From NCBI RefSeq assembly GCF_042453785.1, contig NC_091671.1:39884501-39948500 (forward strand): a DNA stretch of 64,000 bases, given 5' to 3'. The translations under genes were made by a program, and so were the position numbers. This DNA is from Malus domestica. Lineage: Eukaryota > Streptophyta > Magnoliopsida > Rosales > Rosaceae. Below the pieces are notes generated by a model. That model saw only the letters and a program-made list of their open reading frames with translations. It had not been told where the DNA came from and ran no database searches. Shown piece after piece: positions 10,889 through 20,618 of the stretch; position 1 is the stretch's first letter; each line of letters begins with the position of its first letter.

Positions 10889-11110
10889 AGGACCCGGCTT
10901 CTCTATCCTCTCACTTTTCATACACTCTCATCCCCTTCTATTTTGTGCAGTAACGGTTAAGCCACGTCAACATTTTATATTGATTTTTTTATAGAGATAA
11001 TAAGACAAAAAGTAATAGTAATATAAAATGTTGACGTGGTTTAACCGTGACCGCAAAAATAAGAGGGGATGTGAGTGTATGGAAAGAAGGAGGGCAGAGA
11101 AGTCATGTCC
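10889..11110. mobile_element. MITE with 8-bp target duplication CTATATAG
   Basis: Inverted arms of about 95 bp share GGACnnGnCTTCTCT, CATACACTC, CATCCCCT, AACGGTTAA and CCACGTCAACATTTTATATT. The site CTATATAG flanks it on both sides (10881-10888 and 11111-11118). The 8-bp duplication suggests a hAT-type transposase. It is present only in copy A. Confidence 0.85.
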
Positions 11111-11184
11111 CTATATAGACAGCAAAAAGAGTAAAGTTTTCATAATTTAAATTGCCCTTCTCTAATGAGGATGTTTTTTTAACA

Positions 11185-11345
11185 AACGATAGGTAGGTGG
11201 GCGGGCTTAGCTTCATAGTAAGTTAGTAATAATGTGGTTCAAATTCGTCTTTGACGAATAGACTTTAGGTTCAATTCTCGTCAAAGGTGAATTTGAACCA
11301 CATTATTATGGTAAGCCCATTGACCCACTCTCCTACCCCTTAATT
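11185..11345. mobile_element. SINE-like inverted unit shared by both duplicated copies
   Basis: Two facing segments with AATAATGTGGTTCAAATTCG and its complement flank TTTAGGTTCAATTCTCG, a box-B-like motif of the local SINE family. The homologous unit sits at about 17200-17345 in copy B, so it predates the duplication. Confidence 0.55.
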
Positions 11346-11940
11346 ATTTTTTAAAATATATTTTAATAAAAATAATAAAATTTAAAATAAGTAAAATTAA
11401 AACAAAAGAGAAACAATAAAAAAAAATACTCGTAAGTTGATGAGTATGAGTGAGGAACAATTCAGACTATCATTTCAAGTAAGTAAACATATGTTAGTTA
11501 TTTTAACATTTTGCAGTTACAATGAATGTAAAAAGGAAGACAATGATTTGAAATTATATTTTAACTATTTCAAATTACGTGTTTCTACACTTCTTCTATG
11601 TTCACCTGTAAATAAATAAATTTTAAATTGAGTTTATGTTAAAATGAATGACCAACTAACATATCATCTGATGAACAAAATTTAGTATACATTGCATCAC
11701 AAAACTCAAATTTTTCAATTTGTCCTTGAAAATTCAATAATCTTGTATTGATTTCAACCAACGATTATTATACAAAGCTCAAAAAACAACATTGAAATAA
11801 CTAACAAATTGTTGCACATGAGTTAAGTGAATTATTGTTTTAGACAACTAAATTGAAATTAAAAATAAATAAATAAACTCCAGACATGACAACCACATAA
11901 AGAGAGGGACATTTTTGTCTCAAAACATATGTAAGCATAA

Positions 11941-12132
11941 GAAAGGGATCATTTTCATATCCCTTCCACCAAATTCACCAATCAATCAATTCGGACCTTT
12001 GAAATTTGATCAAACGACTATAAACAAAGGATCTCTTTAAAAGTTATAATAACTTTAGCCGTTATATCAAATTTCAAGAGTTCAGATCAGGTAATTGGAT
12101 GAATTTGGTGAAATGGATCCGAAATCCCTTCC
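11941..12132. mobile_element. MITE with 10-bp target duplication
   Basis: Inverted arms of about 75 bp share ACCAAATTCA, TTGAAATTTGAT and the tip GAAAGGGAT/GGAAGGGAT. GTAAGCATAA flanks it at 11931-11940 and 12133-12142. It shares an AAATTTGATCAAACG core with the MITE at 16890, which suggests related families. Confidence 0.75.
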
Positions 12133-12460
12133 GTAAGCATAAACCAGTCAACCAGTTGAGGTTTGCTGTCTCCACCAAACCCATTTGGTGCGTGCTTCTT
12201 TCTCTTTCAATATTATTATTATTATTTTAATTATTTTCTTCTGTGAAACACTGCGGTAAATACTAAATAATTCATTTTTTTTAATTAATTTCGAATTTAT
12301 ATTTTTCGTTTTTGATTTTCCAGTGTTGCTCTTTTTTTTTTTTTTTTTTTTTTTTTACCTATTTAAGTCGTTAAAGTCCTGACAAATGGATAAAACAAAA
12401 TTCTCTTGATCTTATGATTCAAATTGGGAGTCTAGAAACTTAGCATTTCGAATATGATGA

Positions 12461-12821
12461 TTTTATCAAGGTATGACAATTGCTTTTCACTATGATTGAA
12501 GGAAATGTGAATACTTATGTGTATTACTATACAAAGTGCTTATCCAAAGCCAGTTTCTGGATTATCGCCTGACTGCCTTGTCCTCCCGTCTTAGGTCTTA
12601 GGGGAGCTTTCTTCGTCGCTCTCCATGGCCGAGCTTAGAAAGTACGAGTTGCTGCGTGATCAGTTCGAAGGAGCTCCCAAGTGAATTCCCATCACATTAA
12701 AATGATCTGTGGGGAATCTAGATTTTGAATCACTTATTATATAGTCAAGTGTATATGATATCAGTTTGTACTTCGAGGGTAGAAAAAGAAATATAGAAAA
12801 CAGAAGAATAAGGAAAGATAG
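12461..12821. other. Gene-free stretch
   Basis: A short coding-like scrap (MAELRKYELLRDQFEGAPK, about 12625-12683) stops immediately. I see no gene here. Confidence 0.4.
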
Positions 12822-12837
12822 TATTTCCCTGCATGTA

Positions 12838-13006
12838 GGGCAAGCCTTGGCGCAATGAAAATGTTGCTTCTTTGTGACCGAAAGGTCAGGGGTTCAAGTC
12901 AGGGAAACAACCTCTTTTCAAAGTAAGGGTAAAGCTGCGTACGATAGAAGTTCCCCTCCCGACCCTCGTAAAGGCGGTAGACTTGTTGGCTTGGAGCTAC
13001 CTTTAA
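12838..13006 (+). mobile_element. Au-like tRNA-derived SINE with 16-bp target duplication
   Basis: The element opens with GGGCAAGCCTTGGCGCAATG (box-A-like), has GGTTCAAGTC (box B), and then GGGTAAAGCTGCGTACGATA followed by CCCCTCCCGACCC, the diagnostic Au SINE core as I remember it. TATTTCC(C/T)TGCATGTA flanks it at 12822-12837 and 13007-13022 with one mismatch, as expected for LINE-driven integration. Confidence 0.85.
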
Positions 13007-13022
13007 TATTTCCTTGCATGTA

Positions 13023-13867
13023 CCATTAATTTGAAAAAGAGTTATTTGTCGATTTATTGCCTGAATTTTATGTAGCAATATGATCAAATTGTCAACTTTA
13101 GAACTACATTCTTCATTGGATCATGAATTTTTTTTTTGTCCCTTAGATTTTAGGTTTGATTCTCGTATATGACGAGTTTAATTACTTAATTATAGTTGGC
13201 TCATTATGTGGCTTACCTCAAGTCTCCAATCCACAATATTGTTGTATCAAAGAAAAGAAAACAAATTGATAGTCTATTCTAAACTAATCTAAACTAAGAG
13301 AAAGGAATTTAAGTATGCTGCTCTACTCAACTTAGTTAACCTCATGTCTACATCAAGCATAAAGCGTCATAAGGTCCACATAAATGAGGTCGACTTGGAC
13401 CTATAAATAAATTGGACCAAAGAAAAAGGCATGCCGATTAAGAATGGATGTCCGATAATGGGCATGTACATATTTCACACAATATTGTAGCACGTGAATT
13501 ATTTGTTAATACTACACTCTAAACCATAAGGGCATGTTTGATGGTCTGGTTGGAATATGTTGTGACCAATTAAAATAGATTTGAGTTCAATTCGTTGTTT
13601 GTTATGTCAAAATGTGAGATGAATATGACTGAACATGATGGGTTATGAATCCTCAATATATGGGGTTATTTAACCTATCAATATACACAGGTTTCAAGTC
13701 ATGCCTGACCAATCTCTGCCAACCCAATCATATCCAGCATGACCAATCTCTGCCAATCCAATCTTAACCTTAAGGCCATAGGCCATTCAGCTTTACATCT
13801 ATATTACAGCACATTACTAGTTGCTATTATATCATGTGACTATACGATATCATAACTTTTCGAAGAT
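13023..13867. other. Gene-free stretch with a SINE remnant
   Basis: A degraded piece of the local SINE family (TTTTAGGTTTGATTCTCG, GGCTCATTATG) lies at about 13140-13220. CCTGACCAATCTCTGCCAA occurs twice near 13706-13760. No coding signal is seen. Confidence 0.5.
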
Positions 13868-13880
13868 GTGTACAAACATC

Positions 13881-14093
13881 ATTTTTTTGGATCTTTTAAT
13901 AAACGATATTATCTACATTAAAAGAAGGGGAAATAAAAAATAAAATAAAATAAAAAAAGTCGGGGTGGGTGGGGCTAAGCCTCACACTATGCTAGACAAT
14001 AATGTGATTCAAATTCGCCTTTAGCTATAATCGAACTAAGACCTTTTACTTATAAGTGAAGAGAAATATCAATAAACCGTAGTATTAAATGAC
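13881..14093 (-). mobile_element. SINE of the local tRNA-like family with 13-bp target duplication
   Basis: GTGTACAAACATC flanks the copy exactly (13868-13880 and 14094-14106). On the minus strand it runs from TCATTTAATACTACGG through GGTCTTAGTTCGATTATAGC, CGAATTTGAATCACATTATT and GTGAGGCTTAGCCCCACC to an A/T-rich tail. The length, the tail and the duplication fit a SINE. Confidence 0.8.
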
Positions 14094-14303
14094 GTGTACA
14101 AACATCGTTTAAATTCCATTTTTGATACTAAAATGCTTCTGTTTTTTTTGTTTTTTTTGTCAATTGGAAATACTAAAAAAATATTTGGATGGTCAAATTA
14201 AAGAGCACAAATCCAAGCATATTCTTTCATAATTAGCGAGGAGTATATTCCAAAAACCTTGTTCTAGTACTATACATTGAAAGACCTGCTTCCCATTTGT
14301 AGG

Positions 14304-14502
14304 AGGATTTGGATCCTCTCCTGAGCCCAAGGTGAGGATCGTCCTGACAAAGAGTGTGGGCCGTTGGATGACAATCCAACGGTTACAAACAAGGGAATCC
14401 CTTTAAAGTTTTAATATTTATAGCTGTTGGATTTTCATCCAACGGTCCACACTCTTTGGTCATGAGGATTCTCACCTTGGGCTCAGGAGAGGATCCAAGT
14501 CC
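14304..14502. mobile_element. Foldback MITE with 8-bp target duplication TTTGTAGG
   Basis: The arms share TTGGATCCTCTCCTGAGCCC, AAGGTGAG, AAAGAGTGTGG and CCGTTGGATG in inverted order. TTTGTAGG flanks the element at 14296-14303 and 14503-14510. This is a hAT-type signature. Confidence 0.85.
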
Positions 14503-14551
14503 TTTGTAGGGCCCAATTATTGCCTTGTACTTTTAATAAAAAATAATTGTT

Positions 14552-14717
14552 GTTATTTAGTATTACGGTCTAGTGATTTTACTCTTTATTTGTAAATGAG
14601 AGGTTTTAGATTCGATTCTCGCCAAAATGCGATTTGAACCACATTATTGTTATCACATATGAGATTAATCATACCCCCTCCCCTTAGTATAAACAATATT
14701 GTTTGTTTAAAAAAATA
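14552..14717 (+). mobile_element. SINE of the local tRNA-like family
   Basis: The copy contains ACGGTCTAGTGATT (box-A-like), a small Tyr-like anticodon-arm motif TTATTTGTAAATGA, GATTCGATTCTCGCC (box B), CGATTTGAACCACATTATTG and an A-rich tail. AAATAATTGTT occurs at both ends (14541-14551 and 14718-14728). Confidence 0.75.
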
Positions 14718-14740
14718 AAATAATTGTTACTATTTTTTTT

Positions 14741-14890
14741 TAACAAATGATATTATCTAGCTAAGGGATGAGGTGGGTTAAACCTCACAATGAGTTAGTA
14801 ATAATAAAGTTCAAATTCATCTTTGGCAAAATTCAAACCTAAATTCTCTTACTTACAAATGAAGAGAAATACAATTATACTGTAGTACTA
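14741..14890 (-). mobile_element. SINE of the local tRNA-like family
   Basis: The minus strand shows TTAGTACTACAGTATAATTG, AAGAGAATTTAGGTTTGAAT, GAATTTGAACTTTATTATTA and TGTGAGGTTTAACCCACC followed by a T/A tail. An imperfect flanking match (AATTGTTACTAT/AATCATTGCTAT) may be the target duplication. Confidence 0.6.
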
Positions 14891-14895
14891 AATGA

Positions 14896-15304
14896 CAATA
14901 ATCATTGCTATTTATAAGCTTACTAATTACTTGATGCTTACTGACCGTCCATTTATATACAAAAACATCTGCCTTTACTACTTACTATTTCCTTTTGGAT
15001 TTTCTGTTAATTAGTAGTTTTCTGTTGTCTGATATTTATTGCTAATCATTATCATTAGTCTCCATGCGTCACGAATATTATTCGACTTTTTACCTGCAAT
15101 GAGGCATCTATTAATCTACAAATTACAATTCAATACATTTGCATAGCTTTTTTTTAATCATAAATACATCTGCATAACGAACCCGTTAAAATCGTAAAAA
15201 AAAAAAAGTAATTTATATTTAACAGACTATAAGAGCACATGAAAAGTTTTATGCAAACAAATCAACCCCATTTATTCGCTCGCAGGAAGTTATAATGGGA
15301 CACC
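14896..15304. other. Gene-free AT-rich stretch
   Basis: I see no coding frame, repeat or element structure beyond poly-A/T runs. Confidence 0.5.
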
Positions 15305-15309
15305 ATTTA

Positions 15310-15913
15310 TGTGACATCCCACATCGTCCAAGAGAGTGATCCTTAAATGTATATTCACATCCCTACCTAGCATAAGGCTTTTTGGGAGCTCACTGGTTTC
15401 GAGTTCCGTTGGAACTCCGAAGTTAAGCAAGAAGGGGACCAGAGCACTTCCATGATGGGTGATCTACTGGGAAGTTGCTCGTGAGTTCCCAAAAACAAAA
15501 CCGTGAGGGAATGGTAAGCCCAAAACAGACAATATCGTGCTACGGTGGTGGAACGGGCCCGGGCCGGGATGTGACAAATTGGTATCAGAGCCAATCCTTA
15601 GCCGAAAATATGCCAACAAGAACATCGGGCCCCTGAGAGGGGTGGATTGTGACATCCCACATCGCCCAGGGGAGTGATCCTTAAATGTATATTCACATCC
15701 CTACCTAGCACGAGGCCTTTTGGGAGCTCAATGGCTTCGAGTTCCGTTGGAACTCCGAAGTTAAGCGAGAAGAGGGCCAGAGCACTTCCATGATGGGTGA
15801 CCCACTGGGAAGTTGCTCGTGAGTTCCCAAAAACAAAACCGTGAGGGAATGGTAAGCCCAAAACGGATAATATCGTGTTACGGTGGTGGAACGGGTCCGG
15901 ACCGGATGTGACA
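15310..15913 (+). mobile_element. Complete Cassandra TRIM retrotransposon carrying 5S rRNA-like LTRs
   Basis: Two LTRs (15310-15576 and 15648-15913) both begin TGTGACATCCCACATCG and end GATGTGACA. Between them are only 71 bp, with the primer-binding site TGGTATCAGAGC (15580-15591) and a purine-rich GAGAGGGGTGGAT before the second LTR. The target duplication ATTTA is perfect (15305-15309 and 15914-15918). Each LTR contains a 5S rRNA-derived stretch (GGAACTCCGAAGTTAAGC, GATGGGTGACC, CTGGGAAGTTGCTCGTG), the hallmark of Cassandra, which is thought to be transcribed from 5S-type RNA polymerase III signals. There is no ORF; it depends on other elements. The LTRs differ at about 20 positions (roughly 93% identical), nearly all C/T or G/A changes. 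Confidence 0.95.
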
Positions 15914-15918
15914 ATTTA

Positions 15919-16139
15919 ATATCAAACTCACCATAAAAATATATTATACATGCACTCGTGTAAGTCAAACATAAGATGTTCTCTAATTAAGTAGAGACAT
16001 AGTATCGCTAATATTGCACAAAAGGATCAAAGAACTTTGGTTACGTACATTGTTAACTTATGGGACGAAAAGCACCCACATATTTTTGTTAACTTATGGG
16101 ACGAAAAGCACCCACATATTTTTGTCTCAATTCTCAAGT
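15919..16139. other. Short gene-free stretch with a 36-bp tandem duplication
   Basis: The unit TGTTAACTTATGGGACGAAA plus AGCACCCACATATTTT occurs twice at 16051 and 16087. The frame through it repeats VNLWDEKHPHIF but has no other sign of coding. Confidence 0.7.
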
Positions 16140-16151
16140 GTAAATGTACTT

Positions 16152-16321
16152 GTCATTTAATATTACAGTTTAATAGTATTCTTATTCATTTGTATGTGAT
16201 AGGTTTTAGGTTCAATTCTCTTAAAATGCGAATTTGAACTACATTATTGTTAGTTCATTGTAAGATTTAACCTACTTCTTTACTCCCTTATTGTAAAATA
16301 TATCATTTATTTAAAAAAAAT
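16152..16321 (+). mobile_element. SINE of the local tRNA-like family with 12-bp target duplication
   Basis: The copy runs from GTCATTTAATATTACAG through TTTTAGGTTCAATTCTC and TGCGAATTTGAACTACATTA to an A-rich end. G(T/C)AAATGTACTT flanks it at 16140-16151 and 16322-16333. Confidence 0.75.
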
Positions 16322-16696
16322 GCAAATGTACTTTAGAAAATAAAAACAAAACACATGCTGCTTTAGGATGGGCCTCTCATGTCACCTGCCTCGTGTATTT
16401 CGTGATTTTCATTCTTCATGGTGGGGTTTCCTACTTTGGTTTTAGATATTGTTCCAATAACAATAACAAAATAATGTTTGTCGATTGAGAGAGATTTTTA
16501 CAAAACGAGATTACTTACTATAGTGTTCCGAGTCATTAATATGAAGTCTTACAAAAATAAAATTATACATTATTTTATATTACTGAATGAATCACACGAT
16601 GATGAGTCTTACCAGCTGTCAGCAACTGATCTCTTTTCGAAAAATATATATAATAAAATATTGATTTTTTTAATGGGGAATTAAAATAATGGCATT
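16322..16696. other. Gene-free AT-rich stretch
   Basis: A short open frame near 16478-16684 has no coding character. I see nothing else. Confidence 0.45.
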
Positions 16697-16889
16697 AAAA
16701 AATAAAACCTCACTTTAAAAGCAATCATTGTGCACAAGAGCGGAATTGGAACAGAAAAAACTGCACATGTGATAACGAAATTGACAGCAAGAGCATAAGA
16801 TGTTATTTTGTGGATAATCTATGTAAATGCTCACATCCCATTATGTGGGTCCCTTCATATTTGTGGCGTGGTTATATCTGTCTATATAG

Positions 16890-17093
16890 ATGGAAAGAGA
16901 TCTTCTTCGGATCCTTTCTACCTAAGAAAGTCCACTGAGCACAAAATTTGGGTCCTTAAAATTTGATCAAACGGCTAAATGTATTATAACTTTTAATGGA
17001 TCATCTTGTTTTTAGTCGTTGAATCAAATTTTAAGAATCCAAATTTTGTGCTTAGTTGGCTTATGTGGAAGAGATCCGGAGATGATCCATTTC
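16890..17093. mobile_element. MITE in the same CTATATAG target as the copy A MITE
   Basis: CTATATAG flanks it at 16882-16889 and 17094-17101. The inverted arms share GATCnTCTnCGGATC, AAGCACAAAATTTGG and TTAAAATTTGATTCAACG-like sequence. The sequence is unrelated to the MITE at the equivalent position of copy A. Confidence 0.85.
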
Positions 17094-17849
17094 CTATATA
17101 GACAGCAAAAAGAGTGAAGTTTTTATAATATTTAAATTGTCAGTCGCTAATGAAGATTTTTTTTTTAACAAAAGATATTACCTACATTGAAGGGGAAGGA
17201 AATGAGTTTAGCCTCACAGTAAGCTAGTAATAATGTGGTTCAAATTCGCCTTTGGCGAGAGGCGTTAGGTTCAATTCTCGGCAAATGTGAATTTGAACCA
17301 CATTATTATAGCAAACCCATTGTAAAGCTTAGCACACTCCCTTAATGTATACTATTGTTTGTTAAAAATAAAAATAAAAAAAAAAAACATGTAGGGTACT
17401 TAGTAAGTTAATTATTTTTTAAAATATATTTTAATAAAAAAATAAAATTTAAAATAAGTAAAATTAAAACAAAAAAGTAAAATAATAAAAAAAATACTCC
17501 TATGTTTATAAGCACGAGTTAGAAATAATTTAGACTGTCATTTCAAGTAAGTAAACATATGTTAGCTATTTTAACATTTTACAGTTACAGTGAATGTAAA
17601 AATGAAGGCAATGATTTGGAAATATATTTTAACTATTTCAAATTACGTGTCTGAACAAGTCTTCTATGTTCACCGGTAAAGAAATAAATTTTAAATTAAG
17701 TTCATATTAAAATGAATGACCGACTAACATATCATCTGATGAACAAGTTTTAGTATACATTGTATCACAAAACTCAAATTTTCCAATTTGTCCTTGAAAA
17801 TTCAATAATCTTGTATTGATTTCAACCAACGATTACTATAAAAGAACAT

Positions 17850-18055
17850 GCTGGATTCGCCAGCTACAGGTGGATAAATGGTAGAGAGTCTTTTTTGGCG
17901 CCTCGAGCTTGCAATAGGACGGCTCATTCGGTGGCCTCGTATGTGTTAGTAATGAAGGTTACCATAGATCAAGGTTATTGTTTCCTAAATTTTTATTCGA
18001 TATTTTTGTTGAGGATGTAAATATTGTTATTCGATTTGACAAAAAAACAAAAAAA
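17850..18055 (+). pseudogene. LINE/RNase H-like C-terminal remnant with A-rich tail
   Basis: One frame reads LAPRACNRTAHSVASYV, resembling the end of the RNase H-like domain of plant LINEs (xCNRAAHxxAxxV). It is followed by a NFYSIFLLRM-like stretch, a stop and an A-rich tail at about 18036. It is a short 3' end typical of 5'-truncated LINE insertion, present only in copy B. Confidence 0.55.
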
Positions 18056-18470
18056 AGACAAAGTTGTTGCATACAAAATATTATTATTATTATTTTTTAA
18101 ATGAGACAACTAGTGACAAGTTACGATATTACAACCTAGCATATTAGATAGTTCAAAACAAGATCTTATCAAATCAATTGTTCAGATTACAATTTCTCAA
18201 TGTAACATGCCAACTAGGTTCAGAGTAATATTCTACTATTCAACATTGCATGCCAAATGTTCACATCTAGTCCCAATTACAAGATTTTAACTGATAAATG
18301 TTTAAATTTACAGTCTGGCACCCTGATGTGCCAAATAGTTCAAACAAGATTGTTGAACCAATAATCCAAATTTATAATTTGGCAACATGACATGTCAGAT
18401 TGTTAAAACAAGATTCTCTTGATCTTATGATTCAAATTGAGAGTCTAGAAACTTAGCATTTCGAGAGTCC

Positions 18471-18779
18471 ATACGAGATTATACTAAATAAATGACCCCT
18501 GTTGATAGTCTGACAACCCAAAATATCAGGTACTTCATACAAGATTTGATTAATAAAATAATCCTAATTTATAGTATGTTTTCATTTAATTCAAAAACAA
18601 AATTACTCTTCTCGAAACACTTTCTACATATTATTCCAAGTATAACAATCTATACAAGGGATACTATTCTATCATAGAACATACCACAAAAGCTTTTTTG
18701 AGGACTTACTTTAGAGTCCTATTCCTTTTTTTTGTTTTTGCAGATTGCCACCTAACAAGAATTGACAACAACGGGACTT
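18471..18779. other. Gene-free stretch left of the LTR element
   Basis: AT-rich sequence without supported features. The last five bases GAATC (18780-18784) form the left side of the LTR element's imperfect target duplication. Confidence 0.5.
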
Positions 18780-18784
18780 GAATC

Positions 18785-19143
18785 TGTTTATACCATATTT
18801 AGGGCCTCGTATTTAGATCTCGTACAAATACTCGGGGGACTTAAATGTAATTATGTGATAAAGAAATGGGCAAATATGTAATAAGTGAGGAGTCCTTATT
18901 CTATAAAAGAACCCCTCACCCTCACAATTAGAGGAGACCAATTATGGAGCCTTCTCACCCCTCTCACATCCCCTCTCGTATTCAGAGGTTCTCTCCCTCA
19001 CCTCTCAAATAAATACATAATCAGTGTGGACGTAGCCCAAACCTTGGGATGAACCACGATACATCTTGTGTTATTTACATTACTTGCAGATTCACGGTCG
19101 GATTTACATTGTTCCAAGACCCCTCTGGTTTTGTGCATCAACA
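18785..19143 (+). repeat. 5' LTR of the gene-carrying element
   Basis: The LTR has TG...CA ends and a TATA box in CTATAAAA at 18901-18908, with a transcription start probably about 30 bp later. It differs from the 3' LTR at only scattered bases (for example CTCGGGGGAC versus CTCGGGGAC), so insertion was fairly recent. Confidence 0.9.
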
Positions 19144-19160
19144 TTTGGCGCCGTCTGTGG
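19144..19160 (+). other. Primer-binding site
   Basis: TTTGGCGCCGTCTGTGG lies directly behind the 5' LTR, in the form usual for plant Ty3-type elements. I do not assign the priming tRNA. Confidence 0.75.
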
Positions 19161-19640
19161 AAATTGACACAAAAAACTATGTCGGTTCTCTTTCATTTTT
19201 TCACCTCCACCGTGAATCTGCAAAATCTGCAAAATCTGCAAAAACCCAGAAACAAAAAAGATCCAAATTCCAACACCTATGCTCTTCCCTCCCTCTCTGT
19301 TCTTGTAAAAGCAACATCCAAATGATCCATTTGGAAAATCACCATCAACGTCCTTCCTGCTCTTCCTTGGTGGAGACAAATCCGTATCAACATCCTATGC
19401 TACTGCACATCGAAGAAGGTTGCAATTTTCGAGCATATGTGAAGTTATTGGCGGGAGAGATCCAAGCTTAGTGCAGTTTCAATCTGGATTTTAGGAGCTC
19501 TCATCTCATCTCATCTACGACATCCATGGCCTCATGGCCATTAGCACCAAGAAAAAGAGAGGGCCACTTGCTTTTCCACCGTAGCTTTTCGCTTTCCTTA
19601 TGTACACTAGGCAATTTGTGAATGGTACGGTCAATGACAG

Positions 19641-20280
19641 GTGTCATGTCCACTACTTTGCATGATGAACGACCTTAGCCTAGATACCAACCAAACACTA
19701 CCCACAACCCAAGAGGCTCTCCAAGCCACTCAATTGCACACCCACAAATTTCAATTTCTCAATTTAAACCCAAATACCTCCCTTTCAAATACCCAATACA
19801 CTCCAATCCTGCCCCATGCCACTACTACTACTGCCCAGAACACTCATCTTCCTGTACCTAAAACTCAAAATCACCAAAAGACCCATGGCCACAATGGGCA
19901 CTACCACCGCCCAACCACCAGGGCGCGCTTCCGAGGCGTTGTCTTCGACATGGACGAAACCTTAACAGTCCCCGTTATCGATTTCGCTGCAATGTATAGA
20001 GTCGTGCTCGGCGAAGACGAGTACGTCAGAATCAAGGCTGAGAACCCTTCCGGGATCGATATATTGCACCACATTGAGAATTGGATCCCCGAGAAGCAGC
20101 GGAAGGCGTATGATATTATCACCGATTTTGAGCGCCAGGGGAACGATCGCCTTCAGATCATGCCTGGTGAGAAAATTTTCCAACTTTGGTTTTGGATTTT
20201 CTGTTTGGTTCCCGGGAAAATGTTGGATTGGGAAAATTGTAATGTGGCAGTAGCACACAATATCTTCAATTACTTTACTT
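19641..20280 (+). pseudogene. Captured HAD-like hydrolase fragment (At2g33255 type) with retained intron start
   Basis: From about 19920 the frame reads ARFRGVVFDMDETLTVPVID, then FAAMYRVVLGEDEYVRIKAE, SGIDILHHIENWIPEKQRKA and DFERQGNDRLQIMPG. It matches the N-terminal part of a plant haloacid-dehalogenase-like hydrolase of the At2g33255 group as I remember it. The upstream Thr/Pro/His-rich stretch could be its transit peptide. At about 20165 a consensus donor (CCTG/GTGAGA) is followed by non-coding sequence, so genomic DNA with its intron was captured. HAD motif I, normally DxDGT, is DMDET here. Motifs II-IV are absent. It is not an active phosphatase. Confidence 0.85.
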
Positions 20281-20314
20281 TATTTTGCTATCCACCACTT
20301 ATGCAAAATCGTGG

Positions 20315-20556
20315 ACGGCCGGCGTGGAGCCCCACAGGGATTCCTGGCAAAGTGCTATATGCAGCGAGCCTTCGCTTTTCGGGTGGCGGGACGGATTGCT
20401 GAGGCGATCGCGGACTGCAATCGAACTCTGGCTCTTGAGCCGAGTTGTATACAAACATTGGACATGAGAGCCTCACTTCTGGAGACCATCAGGTGTTTGC
20501 TGGATTGCTTATGTTTGTACAAAGACCTTCATGGATCCTTAACCCAGCAGTATTGA
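20315..20556 (+). pseudogene. Captured TPR-protein fragment
   Basis: The frame reads GFLAKCYMQRAFAFRVAGRI then AEAIADCNRTLALEPSCIQT and LDMRASLLETIRCLLDCL. This is one tetratricopeptide unit plus the ETIRCLPD-type sequence that I associate with plant TPR/DnaJ proteins. It is preceded by CCCCACAG, which looks like an intron acceptor carried along. The family protein is several hundred residues, so this is a small fragment. It is unrelated to the neighbouring HAD fragment, so at least two separate genes contributed. Confidence 0.7.
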
Positions 20557-20618
20557 GGAATGACAACTAGGATCTTAGCTCTCTGCTTTCCACTTTTAAC
20601 TTCTCACTTAGCCAAACA

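Larger units (their letters stand above)
10689..12460. repeat. Segmental duplication, copy A
   Basis: It is homologous to 16697-18470. Shared blocks include ATAAAACCTCACTTTAA, GGAATTGGAA, GATAACGAAATTGACAGCAA, TATGTGGGTCCCTTCAT, a SINE-like stretch, and a long AT-rich block up to TTGATTTCAACCAACGATTA (about 11770). A further short match, CTTGATCTTATGATTCAAAT, lies near 12400. Each copy has its own private insertions. It is non-coding. Confidence 0.8.
16697..18470. repeat. Segmental duplication, copy B
   Basis: It matches copy A at 10689-12460 in the same orientation about 6 kb away, with scattered substitutions and small indels. Copy B lacks the copy A MITEs and has its own MITE (16890) and a LINE-like tail (17850). 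The last recognisable match is CTTGATCTTATGATTCAAAT near 18420. It is non-coding. Confidence 0.8.

Noticed and set aside
15384-15826. Functional 5S rRNA genes
   Set aside because: Only the central 5S-like part is present, both copies lie within LTRs of a Cassandra element, and the ends of a 5S gene are missing.
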